Shown piece after piece: positions 6,300 through 12,836 of a DNA stretch of 12,836 nucleotides. The DNA lies in assembly GCA_021737445.1 (NCBI GenBank), contig JAIPDY010000076.1, positions 1-12,836 of the forward strand. Direction: 5' to 3'. The stretch is from Desulfotignum sp. Lineage in GTDB: Bacteria > Desulfobacterota > Desulfobacteria > Desulfobacterales > Desulfobacteraceae. Made by a program: the position numbers and the translations under genes. Position 1 is the first letter of the stretch; each line of letters opens with the position of its first letter. The notes below the pieces were generated by a model. It had not been told where the DNA came from. It searched no databases and worked only from the letters and a program-made list of their open reading frames with translations.

Positions 6300-8549
6300 A
6301 TGGCCCAGGAGATCGTGACCTTACCGGTAACCGGCATGAGTTGTGCCAATTGTGCCGCCAATATCGATAAAACCCTGGCCGGCATGGACGGTGTTGTTGA
6401 TGTATCTGTGAATTTTGCCTCGGAACGGGTCAGTATCCAATATATTCCGTCAGTGGTATCTTTGGATGACATGCAAAAAAAAATTAAAGACCTGGGATTT
6501 GAACTGATCGTGGCTGATGATGAGGCTGATGCCGCTGATGTGGAAGAGATTGCCAGAAACAGGGAAATCAGGGACCAGACCAGAAAATTTGTCATTGGCG
6601 CGGCCTTTGCCCTGCCCTTGTTTCTTTTGAGCATGTCCAGAGATTTCGGGCTGACCGGGGCCTGGAGCCATGCACCATGGATGAACTGGCTGTTTCTGCT
6701 CCTGGCCACCCCGGTGCAGTTTTATACCGGATGGGACTATTATACAGGCGCTTACAAAGCCTTGAAAAACCGGTCCGCAAACATGGATGTCCTCATTGCC
6801 TTAGGGTCGTCTGTGGCCTATTTTTATTCTCTGGCCATCCTGGTGGTGCCGGCCCTCACAGGGCATGTATATTTTGAAACCGCTGCTGTGATCATCGTGC
6901 TGATCAAATTCGGCAAACTCCTGGAAGCCAGGACCAAAGGCAAGACCGGGGGGGCCATTAAAAAACTCATGGGCCTGGCCCCCAGAACCGCCACCCGCAT
7001 CGAGAACGGAGAAAAAATCGAAGTATCCATTGCCAGTGTGCAAGAGGGTGATCTGCTGCTCATCCGCCCGGGAGAGCGGATTCCCGTGGATGGCCGGGTG
7101 ACGGAGGGACGCTCCAGTGTGGATGAATCCATGCTCACAGGAGAGCCGGTCCCTGTGGAAAAAAATGTGGAAGACATGGTTACCGGCGGCACAGTGAACA
7201 ATGACGGCCTGCTGCAGATAACCGCCACCCGGGTGGGAAAGGATACGGTCCTGGCCCAGATCATCCGCATGGTCCAGGAGGCCCAGGGCAGCAAAGCCCC
7301 GATCCAGGCGTTGGCAGACCGGGTGGGTGCCGTGTTTGTCCCGGCTGTCATCGCCATCGCCCTGGTGACATTCGGGATCTGGTGGATGGTTACCGGTGAA
7401 TTTGTGCCGTCCATGATACGCATGGTGGCGGTGCTGGTCATTGCCTGTCCCTGTGCCCTGGGGCTTGCCACCCCCACAGCCATCATGGCAGGGACGGGCA
7501 AGGGTGCGGAAAACGGGATCCTGTTCAAGCGCAGCCAGGCACTGGAAACCGCTGCCAAACTCACCACCATTGTCCTGGACAAGACAGGGACCATCACTTT
7601 GGGCAAGCCGGATGTAACCGATCTGGTACCTGCTTTTGAAGCGTCGCTTTCCGAAGAAGACCTGCTGGTGCTGGCAGCTTCTCTGGAGCAGGGATCTGAG
7701 CATCCCTTAGGCAGGGCCGTGGTGGAGCATGCCAGGCACAAGGGCCTGGATCTGACTGATCCAAAAGAGTTTGCCTCCCACAGCGGGGACGGGGTCCAGG
7801 GCATCATATCCGGCCGCAGCTTGCGCCTGGGCAAGCCCGGCTGGTTTGACGGGCAGGTGACAGATGCTTTCGACAGCCGGATCAGGCAGCTGCAGGACCA
7901 GGGCAAAACCGTGATGGTGCTGGCGGAAAATGACAAGGCCCTGGGACTTGTCTGCGTGTCCGACGTGGTCAAGCCTGAATCAAAACAGGCCATTGCCGCT
8001 TTGCAGAAAGAAGGGTTGCGGGTGGTCATGCTCACAGGGGACAACGCAGCCACGGCCCGGGCCATTGGTGCCCAGGTGGGGGTGGATGACATTGCCGCAG
8101 ATGTCCGGCCCGGGGAAAAGGCGGATAAGATAGATGAGATACGCAAAACCAGCAAATGGGTGGGAATGGTGGGGGACGGCATCAATGATGCCCCTGCCCT
8201 GGCAAAGGCTGATGTGGGGTTTGCCATCGGCACAGGCACGGATGTGGCCATTGAAACCGGGGATGTGATCCTGTCTTCGGGAAAGCTCACCGGCATTCCC
8301 CTGGCCATAGCCATCAGCCGCCGCACCATCGGCACCATCCGCCAGAACCTGTTTCTGGCGTTTATCTATAACATTGTACTCATTCCCGTGGCTGCAGGCG
8401 TACTGGCACCCTTTGAGATGTTTCCGCAATTTTTGCGCCAGCTGCATCCCATACTGGCGGCCCTTGCCATGGCAGCCTCCAGTATCTCGGTGGTGAGCAA
8501 CAGCCTGCGGCTGTATTCAGCAGATATTTCCCACAGACAAGAGGGATAA
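6300..8549 (+). CDS. copA: Copper(I)-exporting P1B-type ATPase CopA
   Basis: A 749-residue inner-membrane pump that uses ATP to export Cu(I) from the cytoplasm. It has one N-terminal HMA domain with the metal-binding motif GMSCANC (C15, C18). Next come the first helices (from about 97), an actuator domain with TGE at 280-282, the ion-site motif CPC at 383-385, phosphorylated Asp427 in DKTGT, the HP motif of SEHPLGRA (about 466-473) and hinge GDGIND at 625-630. The P1B-1 copper signature is complete: CPC in TM6, Y690-N691 in TM7 and M724-AA-S727-S728 in TM8. This points to Cu(I) (or Ag(I)), not Zn/Cd. The start at 6300 is chosen over an in-frame ATG at 6264 because CAGGAG (6287-6292) lies seven bases before it and the HMA domain then begins at the usual distance. 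The next gene begins 13 bp later and probably shares the transcript. Confidence 0.96.
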   Translation: MAQEIVTLPVTGMSCANCAANIDKTLAGMDGVVDVSVNFASERVSIQYIPSVVSLDDMQKKIKDLGFELIVADDEADAADVEEIARNREIRDQTRKFVIGAAFALPLFLLSMSRDFGLTGAWSHAPWMNWLFLLLATPVQFYTGWDYYTGAYKALKNRSANMDVLIALGSSVAYFYSLAILVVPALTGHVYFETAAVIIVLIKFGKLLEARTKGKTGGAIKKLMGLAPRTATRIENGEKIEVSIASVQEGDLLLIRPGERIPVDGRVTEGRSSVDESMLTGEPVPVEKNVEDMVTGGTVNNDGLLQITATRVGKDTVLAQIIRMVQEAQGSKAPIQALADRVGAVFVPAVIAIALVTFGIWWMVTGEFVPSMIRMVAVLVIACPCALGLATPTAIMAGTGKGAENGILFKRSQALETAAKLTTIVLDKTGTITLGKPDVTDLVPAFEASLSEEDLLVLAASLEQGSEHPLGRAVVEHARHKGLDLTDPKEFASHSGDGVQGIISGRSLRLGKPGWFDGQVTDAFDSRIRQLQDQGKTVMVLAENDKALGLVCVSDVVKPESKQAIAALQKEGLRVVMLTGDNAATARAIGAQVGVDDIAADVRPGEKADKIDEIRKTSKWVGMVGDGINDAPALAKADVGFAIGTGTDVAIETGDVILSSGKLTGIPLAIAISRRTIGTIRQNLFLAFIYNIVLIPVAAGVLAPFEMFPQFLRQLHPILAALAMAASSISVVSNSLRLYSADISHRQEG

Positions 8550-8562
8550 AAAAGGAGAAAAA

Positions 8563-9177
8563 ATGACACAAAAACCGGTGCTGGAAATATTTTCCGATTA
8601 TGTCTGACCCTGGTGCTATTTCATTACCGGGCGTATTGAAAAACTGCAGCATAACTTTGATATAGAGATCATCTGGCGGGCCTTTCCTTTGCATCCGGAT
8701 ACCCCGGAACAGGGAATTTCCCTGGAAGCGCTGTTCAAAAAGAAAAATATGGATGTGGATGTGGACCAGGTCATGGCCCATCTGAAGAAAACCGCTGCCG
8801 CCGAAGGCCTTGCCATGGGTGACCGCCACAAAACCTACAACAGCCGCCTGACACAGGAAGCAGGGCTGTGGGCACAGAGCCTGGGAAAGGGCCATGCCTT
8901 TCACACCGCCGCTTTCCAGGCCTATTTTGTTGACGGCAAAAACCTGGCCAGAAAAGAGGTGGTCATGGATCTGATCCGTGCCGCAGGCCTGGACCCGGAT
9001 GCCGGAGAAAAAATGATAGACGGGCGGACTTTTTCCAAAGCTGTGGATGCAGACTGGGATCTGTCCAGGCAAAAACAGGTCACTGCGGTGCCCACCTTTA
9101 TCATGGGGTTGGAAAAACTGGTGGGGGCCCAGCCCTATCCGGCCCTGGAAAAAATGGTTTCCCGGAATATGGGCTGA
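8563..9177 (+). CDS. DsbA/FrnE-family thiol oxidoreductase, probable selenoprotein (in-frame TGA = Sec15)
   Basis: A 204-residue thioredoxin-fold protein of the FrnE / 2-hydroxychromene-2-carboxylate isomerase-like DsbA group, which catalyses thiol-disulfide exchange. From ATG 8563, with GGAG six bases upstream, it reads MTQKPVLEIFSDYV, then TGA at 8605-8607, then PWCYF. FrnE relatives have VCPWC here, so the TGA replaces the first active-site Cys, giving U15-P-W-C18. The frame then stays open to 9177 through the helical insert to the cis-Pro loop AVPTF (Pro177). The whole fold is intact and of normal length (about 210 aa in the family). There is no signal peptide, so it is probably cytoplasmic. 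A SECIS-like hairpin follows the TGA. Without Sec decoding, only an inactive fragment from an alternative start near 8689 could be made. A point-mutated or misread Cys codon is the alternative, but position and hairpin favour Sec. It is probably cotranscribed with copA. Confidence 0.85.
8605..8648 (+). promoter_or_regulatory. Candidate bacterial SECIS element following the Sec TGA
   Basis: After TGA (8605-8607), TTTCA (8619-8623) pairs with TGAAA (8637-8641). Across a T/T mismatch, TAC (8625-8627) pairs with GTA (8633-8635), leaving apical loop CGGGC (8628-8632). TGC (8614-8616) can add a lower helix with GCA (8646-8648). The loop starts 20 nt after the TGA and has G at its second position. 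Both agree with the bacterial SECIS rules as I recall them (loop about 16-37 nt from UGA, G within the first two loop bases). It would recruit SelB with Sec-tRNA. The pairing was found by eye and no energy was calculated. Confidence 0.68.
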
Positions 9178-9190
9178 GATATATCAAAGG

Positions 9191-9205
9191 CAATTGTGAA
9201 AACAG
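9191..9205 (+). repeat. 15-bp upstream motif CAATTGTGAAAACAG, copy 2
   Basis: This is an exact copy of the motif at 6240-6254, here 22 bp before the start of the DUF2868-like gene in the 50-bp gap after the selenoprotein gene. TTGTGA inside it could act as a -35 with the weak extended -10 TGGTACACA (9214-9222) at 17-bp spacing, giving the downstream pair its own promoter. Confidence 0.4.
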
Positions 9206-9227
9206 CCGGGATCTGGTACACAACACC

Positions 9228-10907
9228 ATGACCTTTACACTCTCAGATATCATGGACCTGGATTACCTTCTGTCCCTGGATGAACAGGCTGATACACCGG
9301 AACAGACAAGGGCGGTTGCCGCCAGGGACCGGGACATCTTCTGCCAGCTGGATACCGCAGACATGTCTGATACAGACCTGATCATGTCCTGGCTGGCGTA
9401 CAGAAAACTGGTGTTTTTCCACCAGGCCGGAGAAAAAGGAAAATGGCACCTGCCGGGAAAGCTGTTTTCCCTTCTCTATTGCTGGATGGCCCGGGGTCTG
9501 GCCCTGGTTTCGGGGATCATCGGCATGGCAATGGCCTATGGGTTCCTGGCATACCATGGGGTCCGCCCTGTGAATGTGACCCTGTTTTTTGTGGTGTTTG
9601 TGCTGTTGCCGGCAGTGCTGTTTCTTTTCACCCTGGCAGGCCTTGTCCTCCGCCGCAGCCGGCTGTTCCGGTCAGGCCCCGGGGTTTTCTTCACCCTGAT
9701 ATCCGGTGTTTTGTTCCGGGTGGTTCCCGGGATCCTGGAACGGGCAATGAAACGGTTTGGTAAAATGCCGGATGATGCAGGAAAAGCCCGCCTGGATGCA
9801 GCCCTTTATTTCATCCGCACCAAAAAACAGGCGTATGGGTTTTTGTTTTTCTGGCCGATGCTGATACTCTTGTCCCTGGGTGCCCTTTTTTTTTCCTTCG
9901 GGGCTTTGGGCGGCACCCTGTTCCGGGTGGCTGTCAGTGATGTGGCTTTCGGGTGGCAGTCCACCCTTGTGGCCTTCCCGTCCCTGGTGCATGATATTGT
10001 ATCCCTGGTGGCGGCTCCCTGGGCCGCCTGGGTGCCGGATCACCTGTCCGGCCCCACCCTGGAGCAGATTGAAGGCTCCAGGATTTTTCTCAAACAGGGC
10101 ATCGCCTCCCTGGCCACAGAAAATCTGGTCTCCTGGTGGCCGTTTTTGTGTTTTGCCATGGTTTTTTATGCCATTGTCCCCAGGCTGCTGTTGATCCTGG
10201 CCGGCTTTTATGCCCAGAGATCGGTGCTGGAACAGTATGATTTTCACCGGCCCCGGTTCCGGCGCCTGTTGGTGCGCATGAAGTCCCCTGTCATGGATAT
10301 CGGATTCAATGAACAGCCGGTGAACGGATCAGATCAGAGATCCGCCCGTCATGACCGGCAGACCTTTTCTTCCACAGACACAGGCCATGCTGCCAAAGCA
10401 CAGCAGAACATAAAACAGCCCTCCCGGGCGGCAGATACAGCCCAAAAAAATACTGAAACCCGCACCAGTGAAGATGTGATTGCCGGAGTGGGTGTGCTCA
10501 CCCCGGCAGTTGTGCTTGTTTTGGCATCCATTTGGAATGAGACTGACCAGGCACGGATACAGGAGCTGATCCGGCAGCAGTTTTTACTGGATGTTTTACA
10601 GGTGATCCCCATTGATATGGACCTTGAAACAGATGCAGATCTGCTGGAAAAAAGTATCCCCCCCAGCGCCGATCCTGTGATTTTTCTCCAGGAAGTGTGG
10701 CAGCCCCCCATACGGGGCCTGCTGCATTATCTGGTACAACTCAAGCAGGGGGTGCTGGCGGATAAAAATCTCTGGGTGCTGCTGACCCGTACACCGGATG
10801 ATGAAGACCTGGCCGTGGCTGCCGATGATACCGATTTTAGCGTATGGCAGACCTGCATCGCCCGGCTGGGCCGGCCCGATATCCTGGTGGAGAGGATCCG
10901 GCCATGA
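9228..10907 (+). CDS. DUF2868-like integral membrane protein
   Basis: A 559-residue inner-membrane protein with no known activity. It has an N-terminal soluble helical part (1-75), hydrophobic segments at about 81-107, 117-141, 203-225 and 303-328 and a weaker one near 151-170. A polar low-complexity linker (about 365-415) is followed by a C-terminal alpha/beta domain with LTPAVVLVLASIW (about 424-436), WQPPIRGLLHYLVQLK (about 491-506) and LWVLLTR (515-521). This layout and the following GTPase match the DUF2868 family as I recall it. The pair occurs together in many Proteobacteria, suggesting a membrane-tethered GTPase complex. The start ATG 9228 has no clear Shine-Dalgarno; ATG 9252 is an alternative. 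The C-terminal codon overlaps the next gene's start (ATGA at 10904-10907). A run of nine T at 9886-9894 lies within a membrane segment but does not break the frame. Confidence 0.78.
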   Translation: MTFTLSDIMDLDYLLSLDEQADTPEQTRAVAARDRDIFCQLDTADMSDTDLIMSWLAYRKLVFFHQAGEKGKWHLPGKLFSLLYCWMARGLALVSGIIGMAMAYGFLAYHGVRPVNVTLFFVVFVLLPAVLFLFTLAGLVLRRSRLFRSGPGVFFTLISGVLFRVVPGILERAMKRFGKMPDDAGKARLDAALYFIRTKKQAYGFLFFWPMLILLSLGALFFSFGALGGTLFRVAVSDVAFGWQSTLVAFPSLVHDIVSLVAAPWAAWVPDHLSGPTLEQIEGSRIFLKQGIASLATENLVSWWPFLCFAMVFYAIVPRLLLILAGFYAQRSVLEQYDFHRPRFRRLLVRMKSPVMDIGFNEQPVNGSDQRSARHDRQTFSSTDTGHAAKAQQNIKQPSRAADTAQKNTETRTSEDVIAGVGVLTPAVVLVLASIWNETDQARIQELIRQQFLLDVLQVIPIDMDLETDADLLEKSIPPSADPVIFLQEVWQPPIRGLLHYLVQLKQGVLADKNLWVLLTRTPDDEDLAVAADDTDFSVWQTCIARLGRPDILVERIRP

Positions 10908-12352
10908 CTTCGGATGCCATGACCGCCCCCGGTTCCGGAACCGTACCGGAATTTGCCGTACTGGGCCACCCCAATGAAGGCAAGTCTTCTGTGGTGTCCA
11001 CCCTTACCGAGGACGACCAGATCCGGGTCAGCCCGTTTCCCGGAGAAACAACCGTGTGCCGGACCTATACCGTGAGAATGGACGGCCGGGATATCATCCG
11101 GTTTGTGGATACCCCCGGGTTCCAGGTGCCCCGGCAGGCCCTGGCCTGGTTCCAGGCCTATCAAGGCGATGCCGGCCGCATCCTGGACCGGTTTATCCAA
11201 ACCCATGCATCTGACCCGTTTTTTGCCGATGAATGTGAGCTCCTGGCTCCCGTGGCCAGGGGCGCCGGCATCATTTATGTGGTGAACGGATCCAGGCCGG
11301 TCCGGGCCGATGATCTGGCGGAAATGGAGATCCTGCGGCTCACAGGAAGGCCCCGCATGGCCATTATCAATTCCAAGGATATGGACAAGGACTATACCAG
11401 AGCCTGGCGGCAGGAGTTTGGCAAATATTTTAATGCGGTCCGGGTGTTTAATGCCAACACCGCCGACTTTCATGAGCGGATCCGCATGCTGGAGACCCTG
11501 AAATCCATTGACCAGGAATGGGAACCCGCCCTGACCCGGGTGGTACAGGCCTTTGTACAGGAATGGGAAAAACGCAACCGCCTGGCCTGCGCCTATATCA
11601 CCCATGCCATTGAAAAAAGCCTGGTATTTTCTGTATCCCAAAAACTGGATGACACCACCGACCCGGTCATGGCAAAAGAGAATCTGTCCGCAACCTATAG
11701 AAAAAGCCTGCGGGATATAGAAAAATCTTTGTTCCATCATATCCGGTCCCTGTTCAAACACACGGTGTATGAGGTCACCCTGCCGGAATACTCCGTGCTC
11801 CAGCATGACCTGTTTGCCCAAAAGACCTGGGATTTGCTGGGACTCACCAAAAGCCAGCTGGCAGTGGCCGGGGCCATTGTGGGCGGCACCATGGGGGTAA
11901 TGATAGACACTGCGGCCCACGGCCTGAGTTTCGGCCTGTTCATGGCCATGGGCGGCATCCTGGGGGCGGGATCTGCCGTGATGGGCGGCAGGCGCATGGC
12001 AGAGGGCAGCCCCGCCGGTATCCGCCTGGGCGGGGACCGGCTCCAGGTGGGACCCAACAAAAACATCCAGTTGCTGTATATTCTTCTGGACCGTGCCCTG
12101 ATCTATTATTCCCATATCATCAAGCGGCCCCATGGCCGGCGGGATACAAAAACAGTTCAGGCAGACCGGGATGAAACAGGCACAAAACTGGGATTTTCCA
12201 CCCGCATGACCCCTGGCCAGCGGCAGATATGCGCCCGGTATTTCAAGGCTGTCACCGGCCGCAGACTGGTCCGGGACAAAAAAGCCGCTCTGGCATTTGC
12301 CGTGCTGGTGCAGACCCTGCTGGAAGAGATCGCAGACCAGGATAAATTCTAA
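10904..12352 (+). CDS. Era/HflX-type GTPase with DUF3482-like C-terminal membrane region
   Basis: A 482-residue P-loop GTPase. The G1 motif is GHPNEGKSS (21-29), a Thr-rich G2 region follows in GETTVCRT (about 47-54), G3 is DTPG (69-72) and G4 is NSKD at 156-159, a variant of the usual NKxD. The C-terminal half is helical, with a glycine-rich hydrophobic hairpin (about 318-360: LAVAGAIVGGTMGVM and GLFMAMGGILGAGSAVMGG) that could insert in the membrane, and a conserved-looking end. This matches GTPases carrying DUF3482, which regularly follow DUF2868 genes. The start is ATG 10904, overlapping the upstream stop by 4 bp; an in-frame ATG at 10844 would lie deep in the previous gene and is rejected. 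Likely partner: the DUF2868-like protein. The cellular process is unknown. Confidence 0.82.
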   Translation: MTSDAMTAPGSGTVPEFAVLGHPNEGKSSVVSTLTEDDQIRVSPFPGETTVCRTYTVRMDGRDIIRFVDTPGFQVPRQALAWFQAYQGDAGRILDRFIQTHASDPFFADECELLAPVARGAGIIYVVNGSRPVRADDLAEMEILRLTGRPRMAIINSKDMDKDYTRAWRQEFGKYFNAVRVFNANTADFHERIRMLETLKSIDQEWEPALTRVVQAFVQEWEKRNRLACAYITHAIEKSLVFSVSQKLDDTTDPVMAKENLSATYRKSLRDIEKSLFHHIRSLFKHTVYEVTLPEYSVLQHDLFAQKTWDLLGLTKSQLAVAGAIVGGTMGVMIDTAAHGLSFGLFMAMGGILGAGSAVMGGRRMAEGSPAGIRLGGDRLQVGPNKNIQLLYILLDRALIYYSHIIKRPHGRRDTKTVQADRDETGTKLGFSTRMTPGQRQICARYFKAVTGRRLVRDKKAALAFAVLVQTLLEEIADQDKF

Positions 12353-12417
12353 TACCACGAAGGTCACGAAGAACACAAAGTAGCCCTTCCTTCGTGTTCT
12401 TCGTGACCTTCGTGGTA
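12353..12417. repeat. Large inverted repeat of TTCGTG nonamers (27-bp stem, 11-nt loop)
   Basis: It starts at the base after the GTPase stop codon. Arms 12353-12379 and 12391-12417 are reverse complements over 27 positions with one A/C mismatch (12377 with 12393); the outer 24 bp are perfect. The loop is 12380-12390. The right arm is three nonamers each beginning TTCGTG, and the left arm is their complement, so it is both tandem and inverted. No T-tract follows on the plus strand, so it is not a classic terminator, though such a stem could end or stabilise the transcript. I recall similar TTCGTG repeats scattered in many deltaproteobacterial genomes. Confidence 0.85.
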
Positions 12418-12602
12418 AAATGATCTGACAGCCCTGAGGGCCTGAAATGGATGGATTGAGGGTTAGAATGAATTCACCGGAGGCCAGGCTAAAAAATTAT
12501 GTACATATGCAGTGACCTGACCTATATTTGATTTTTGTATGTGTTCAGGACCTGTTTCCTGTTAAAAGATCTGCCAATTGTAAAAAAAGGAAATGCCGAT
12601 CC
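12418..12602. other. Intergenic gap before the flavoenzyme gene
   Basis: This is 185 bp with no credible gene. It holds a short palindrome GCCCTGAGGGC (12431-12441), TGAATTCA (12469-12476), TATATT at 12523-12528 as a possible -10 without a good -35, and CAATTGTAAAA at 12575-12585, a shortened form of the 15-bp motif at 6240 and 9191. The ribosome-binding site AAGGAAA (12587-12593) belongs to the next gene. Confidence 0.5.
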
Positions 12603-12836
12603 ATGTTGACTCATCTGTTCAGCCCCATCAAAATAAAAGACCTTACAGTGAAAAACCGGTTGATGATGTCTGCCATGAGTATCAATTTCGGGGTGGATGC
12701 ACACTGCCATGTAACAGATCAGCTCACCGCCTATTTTGTGGAGCGGGCCAGGGGCGGTGCCGGCATGATGCTGGTGGGGGGCGGCAGCGTCCACCCCGGG
12801 GGGCAGGAGCTGCCGGACCTTCCCCAGATGTATGAG
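12603..12836 (+). CDS. Old Yellow Enzyme family NADH:flavin oxidoreductase / 2,4-dienoyl-CoA reductase-like (5' part only)
   Basis: The first 78 codons are visible and the gene runs off the window. It begins MLTHLFSPIKIKDLTVKNRL followed by MMSAMS, the typical opening of the FMN-binding TIM barrel in OYE-family enzymes such as FadH and BaiC-type reductases. It continues with YFVERARGGAGMMLVGGGSV, the second beta-strand/helix region. Members use FMN, often with a 4Fe-4S cluster and a C-terminal FAD/NADH domain (about 640-680 aa), to reduce enone or dienoyl-CoA double bonds. Only the barrel start is seen, so the full domain set and substrate are unknown. The start ATG 12603 follows AAGGAAA by nine bases. 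A role in degrading unsaturated fatty acids would fit the FadN-like gene at the other end of the window, but that link is speculative. Confidence 0.85.
   Translation, partial: MLTHLFSPIKIKDLTVKNRLMMSAMSINFGVDAHCHVTDQLTAYFVERARGGAGMMLVGGGSVHPGGQELPDLPQMYE

Noticed and set aside
6824..8338. 504-codon open frame on the minus strand opposite copA
   Set aside because: Ser/Thr/Met-rich low-quality composition with no motif; the plus strand carries complete CopA.
8563..9177. In-frame TGA read as a pseudogene or sequencing error
   Set aside because: The stop falls exactly on a catalytic Cys position, no other damage is present, and a SECIS-like hairpin follows at the right distance; random decay would not produce this combination. 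The error explanation is kept only as an alternative.
9886..9894. Nine-T homopolymer in the DUF2868-like gene as a phase-variable slippage site
   Set aside because: The frame is intact and encodes normal membrane-segment residues; a single run with no sign of length variation is not evidence of phase variation.
10727..12376. 549-codon open frame on the minus strand
   Set aside because: It lies antisense to the DUF2868-like end and the whole GTPase gene, begins inside the inverted repeat, and shows Gly/His/Pro-rich composition typical of a high-GC shadow frame with no recognisable domain.
12353..12417. Classic rho-independent terminator
   Set aside because: The stem is strong, but no T-tract follows on either strand and the loop and periodic structure fit a dispersed repeat better.
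12469..12476. TGAATTCA in the gap before the flavoenzyme, a possible third FadR-like operator
   Set aside because: The half-sites lack the central spacer seen at 1808 and 1971; it is only a common EcoRI-type palindrome.

Overview
The window looks like a chromosomal stretch from a sulfate-reducing member of the Desulfobacterota, probably the Desulfobacteraceae/Desulfobacterales. This is an inference from moderate GC, a FadN-type beta-oxidation protein, a Cache/PAS sensor kinase, apparent selenocysteine use and a TTCGTG-unit inverted repeat; no rRNA or marker gene is present to confirm it. There are no tRNAs, insertion sequences, phage genes or CRISPR arrays. Coding density is high, and both end genes run out of the window.

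Layout. (1) 1-1766, minus: 5' part of a bifunctional 3-hydroxyacyl-CoA dehydrogenase / enoyl-CoA hydratase (FadN domain order). (2) 1767-2088: a 320-bp divergent regulatory region. It holds two copies of ATGAAT-N4-ATTCAT, which resemble the operators of FadR-type TetR repressors of fatty-acid degradation. One sits on the likely start site of the minus-strand gene. (3) 2089-3860, plus: a two-gene operon with a 4-bp overlap, encoding an alpha-toroid (terpenoid-cyclase/prenyltransferase-fold) protein and a left-handed beta-helix acyltransferase. (4) 3862-6228, minus: an orphan membrane sensor histidine kinase (Cache-HAMP-PAS-HisKA-HATPase) with an HPt-like tail and no receiver, convergent with the acyltransferase at 1 bp. 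(5) 6229-6299: a compact divergent control region with a perfect 8-bp-arm palindrome. (6) 6300-9177, plus: the Cu(+)-exporting P1B ATPase CopA, then 13 bp later a DsbA/FrnE-family thiol oxidoreductase. (7) 9228-12352, plus: a DUF2868-like membrane protein and a GTPase with a DUF3482-like C-terminus, sharing an ATGA stop/start. (8) 12353-12417: a nearly perfect 27-bp inverted repeat. (9) 12603 to the end, plus: start of an Old Yellow Enzyme/2,4-dienoyl-CoA reductase-type flavoenzyme.

The most notable point is the gene after copA. A conventional ORF call would start it at about 8689 and lose the active site. Translated from the ATG at 8563, which has a good ribosome-binding site, it meets a single in-frame TGA exactly where the first active-site cysteine of the FrnE CxxC motif belongs (V-TGA-P-W-C). 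A stem-loop with a GGG-containing apical loop follows, starting 20 nt after the TGA, where a bacterial SECIS element should be. The gene therefore most likely encodes a 204-residue selenoprotein with a UxxC redox site, linked to copper export.

Functionally the window mixes fatty-acid oxidation (both ends), probable glycoconjugate or lipid modification (toroid plus acyltransferase), copper and thiol-redox homeostasis (CopA plus the seleno-FrnE protein) and a conserved but uncharacterised membrane protein/GTPase pair.
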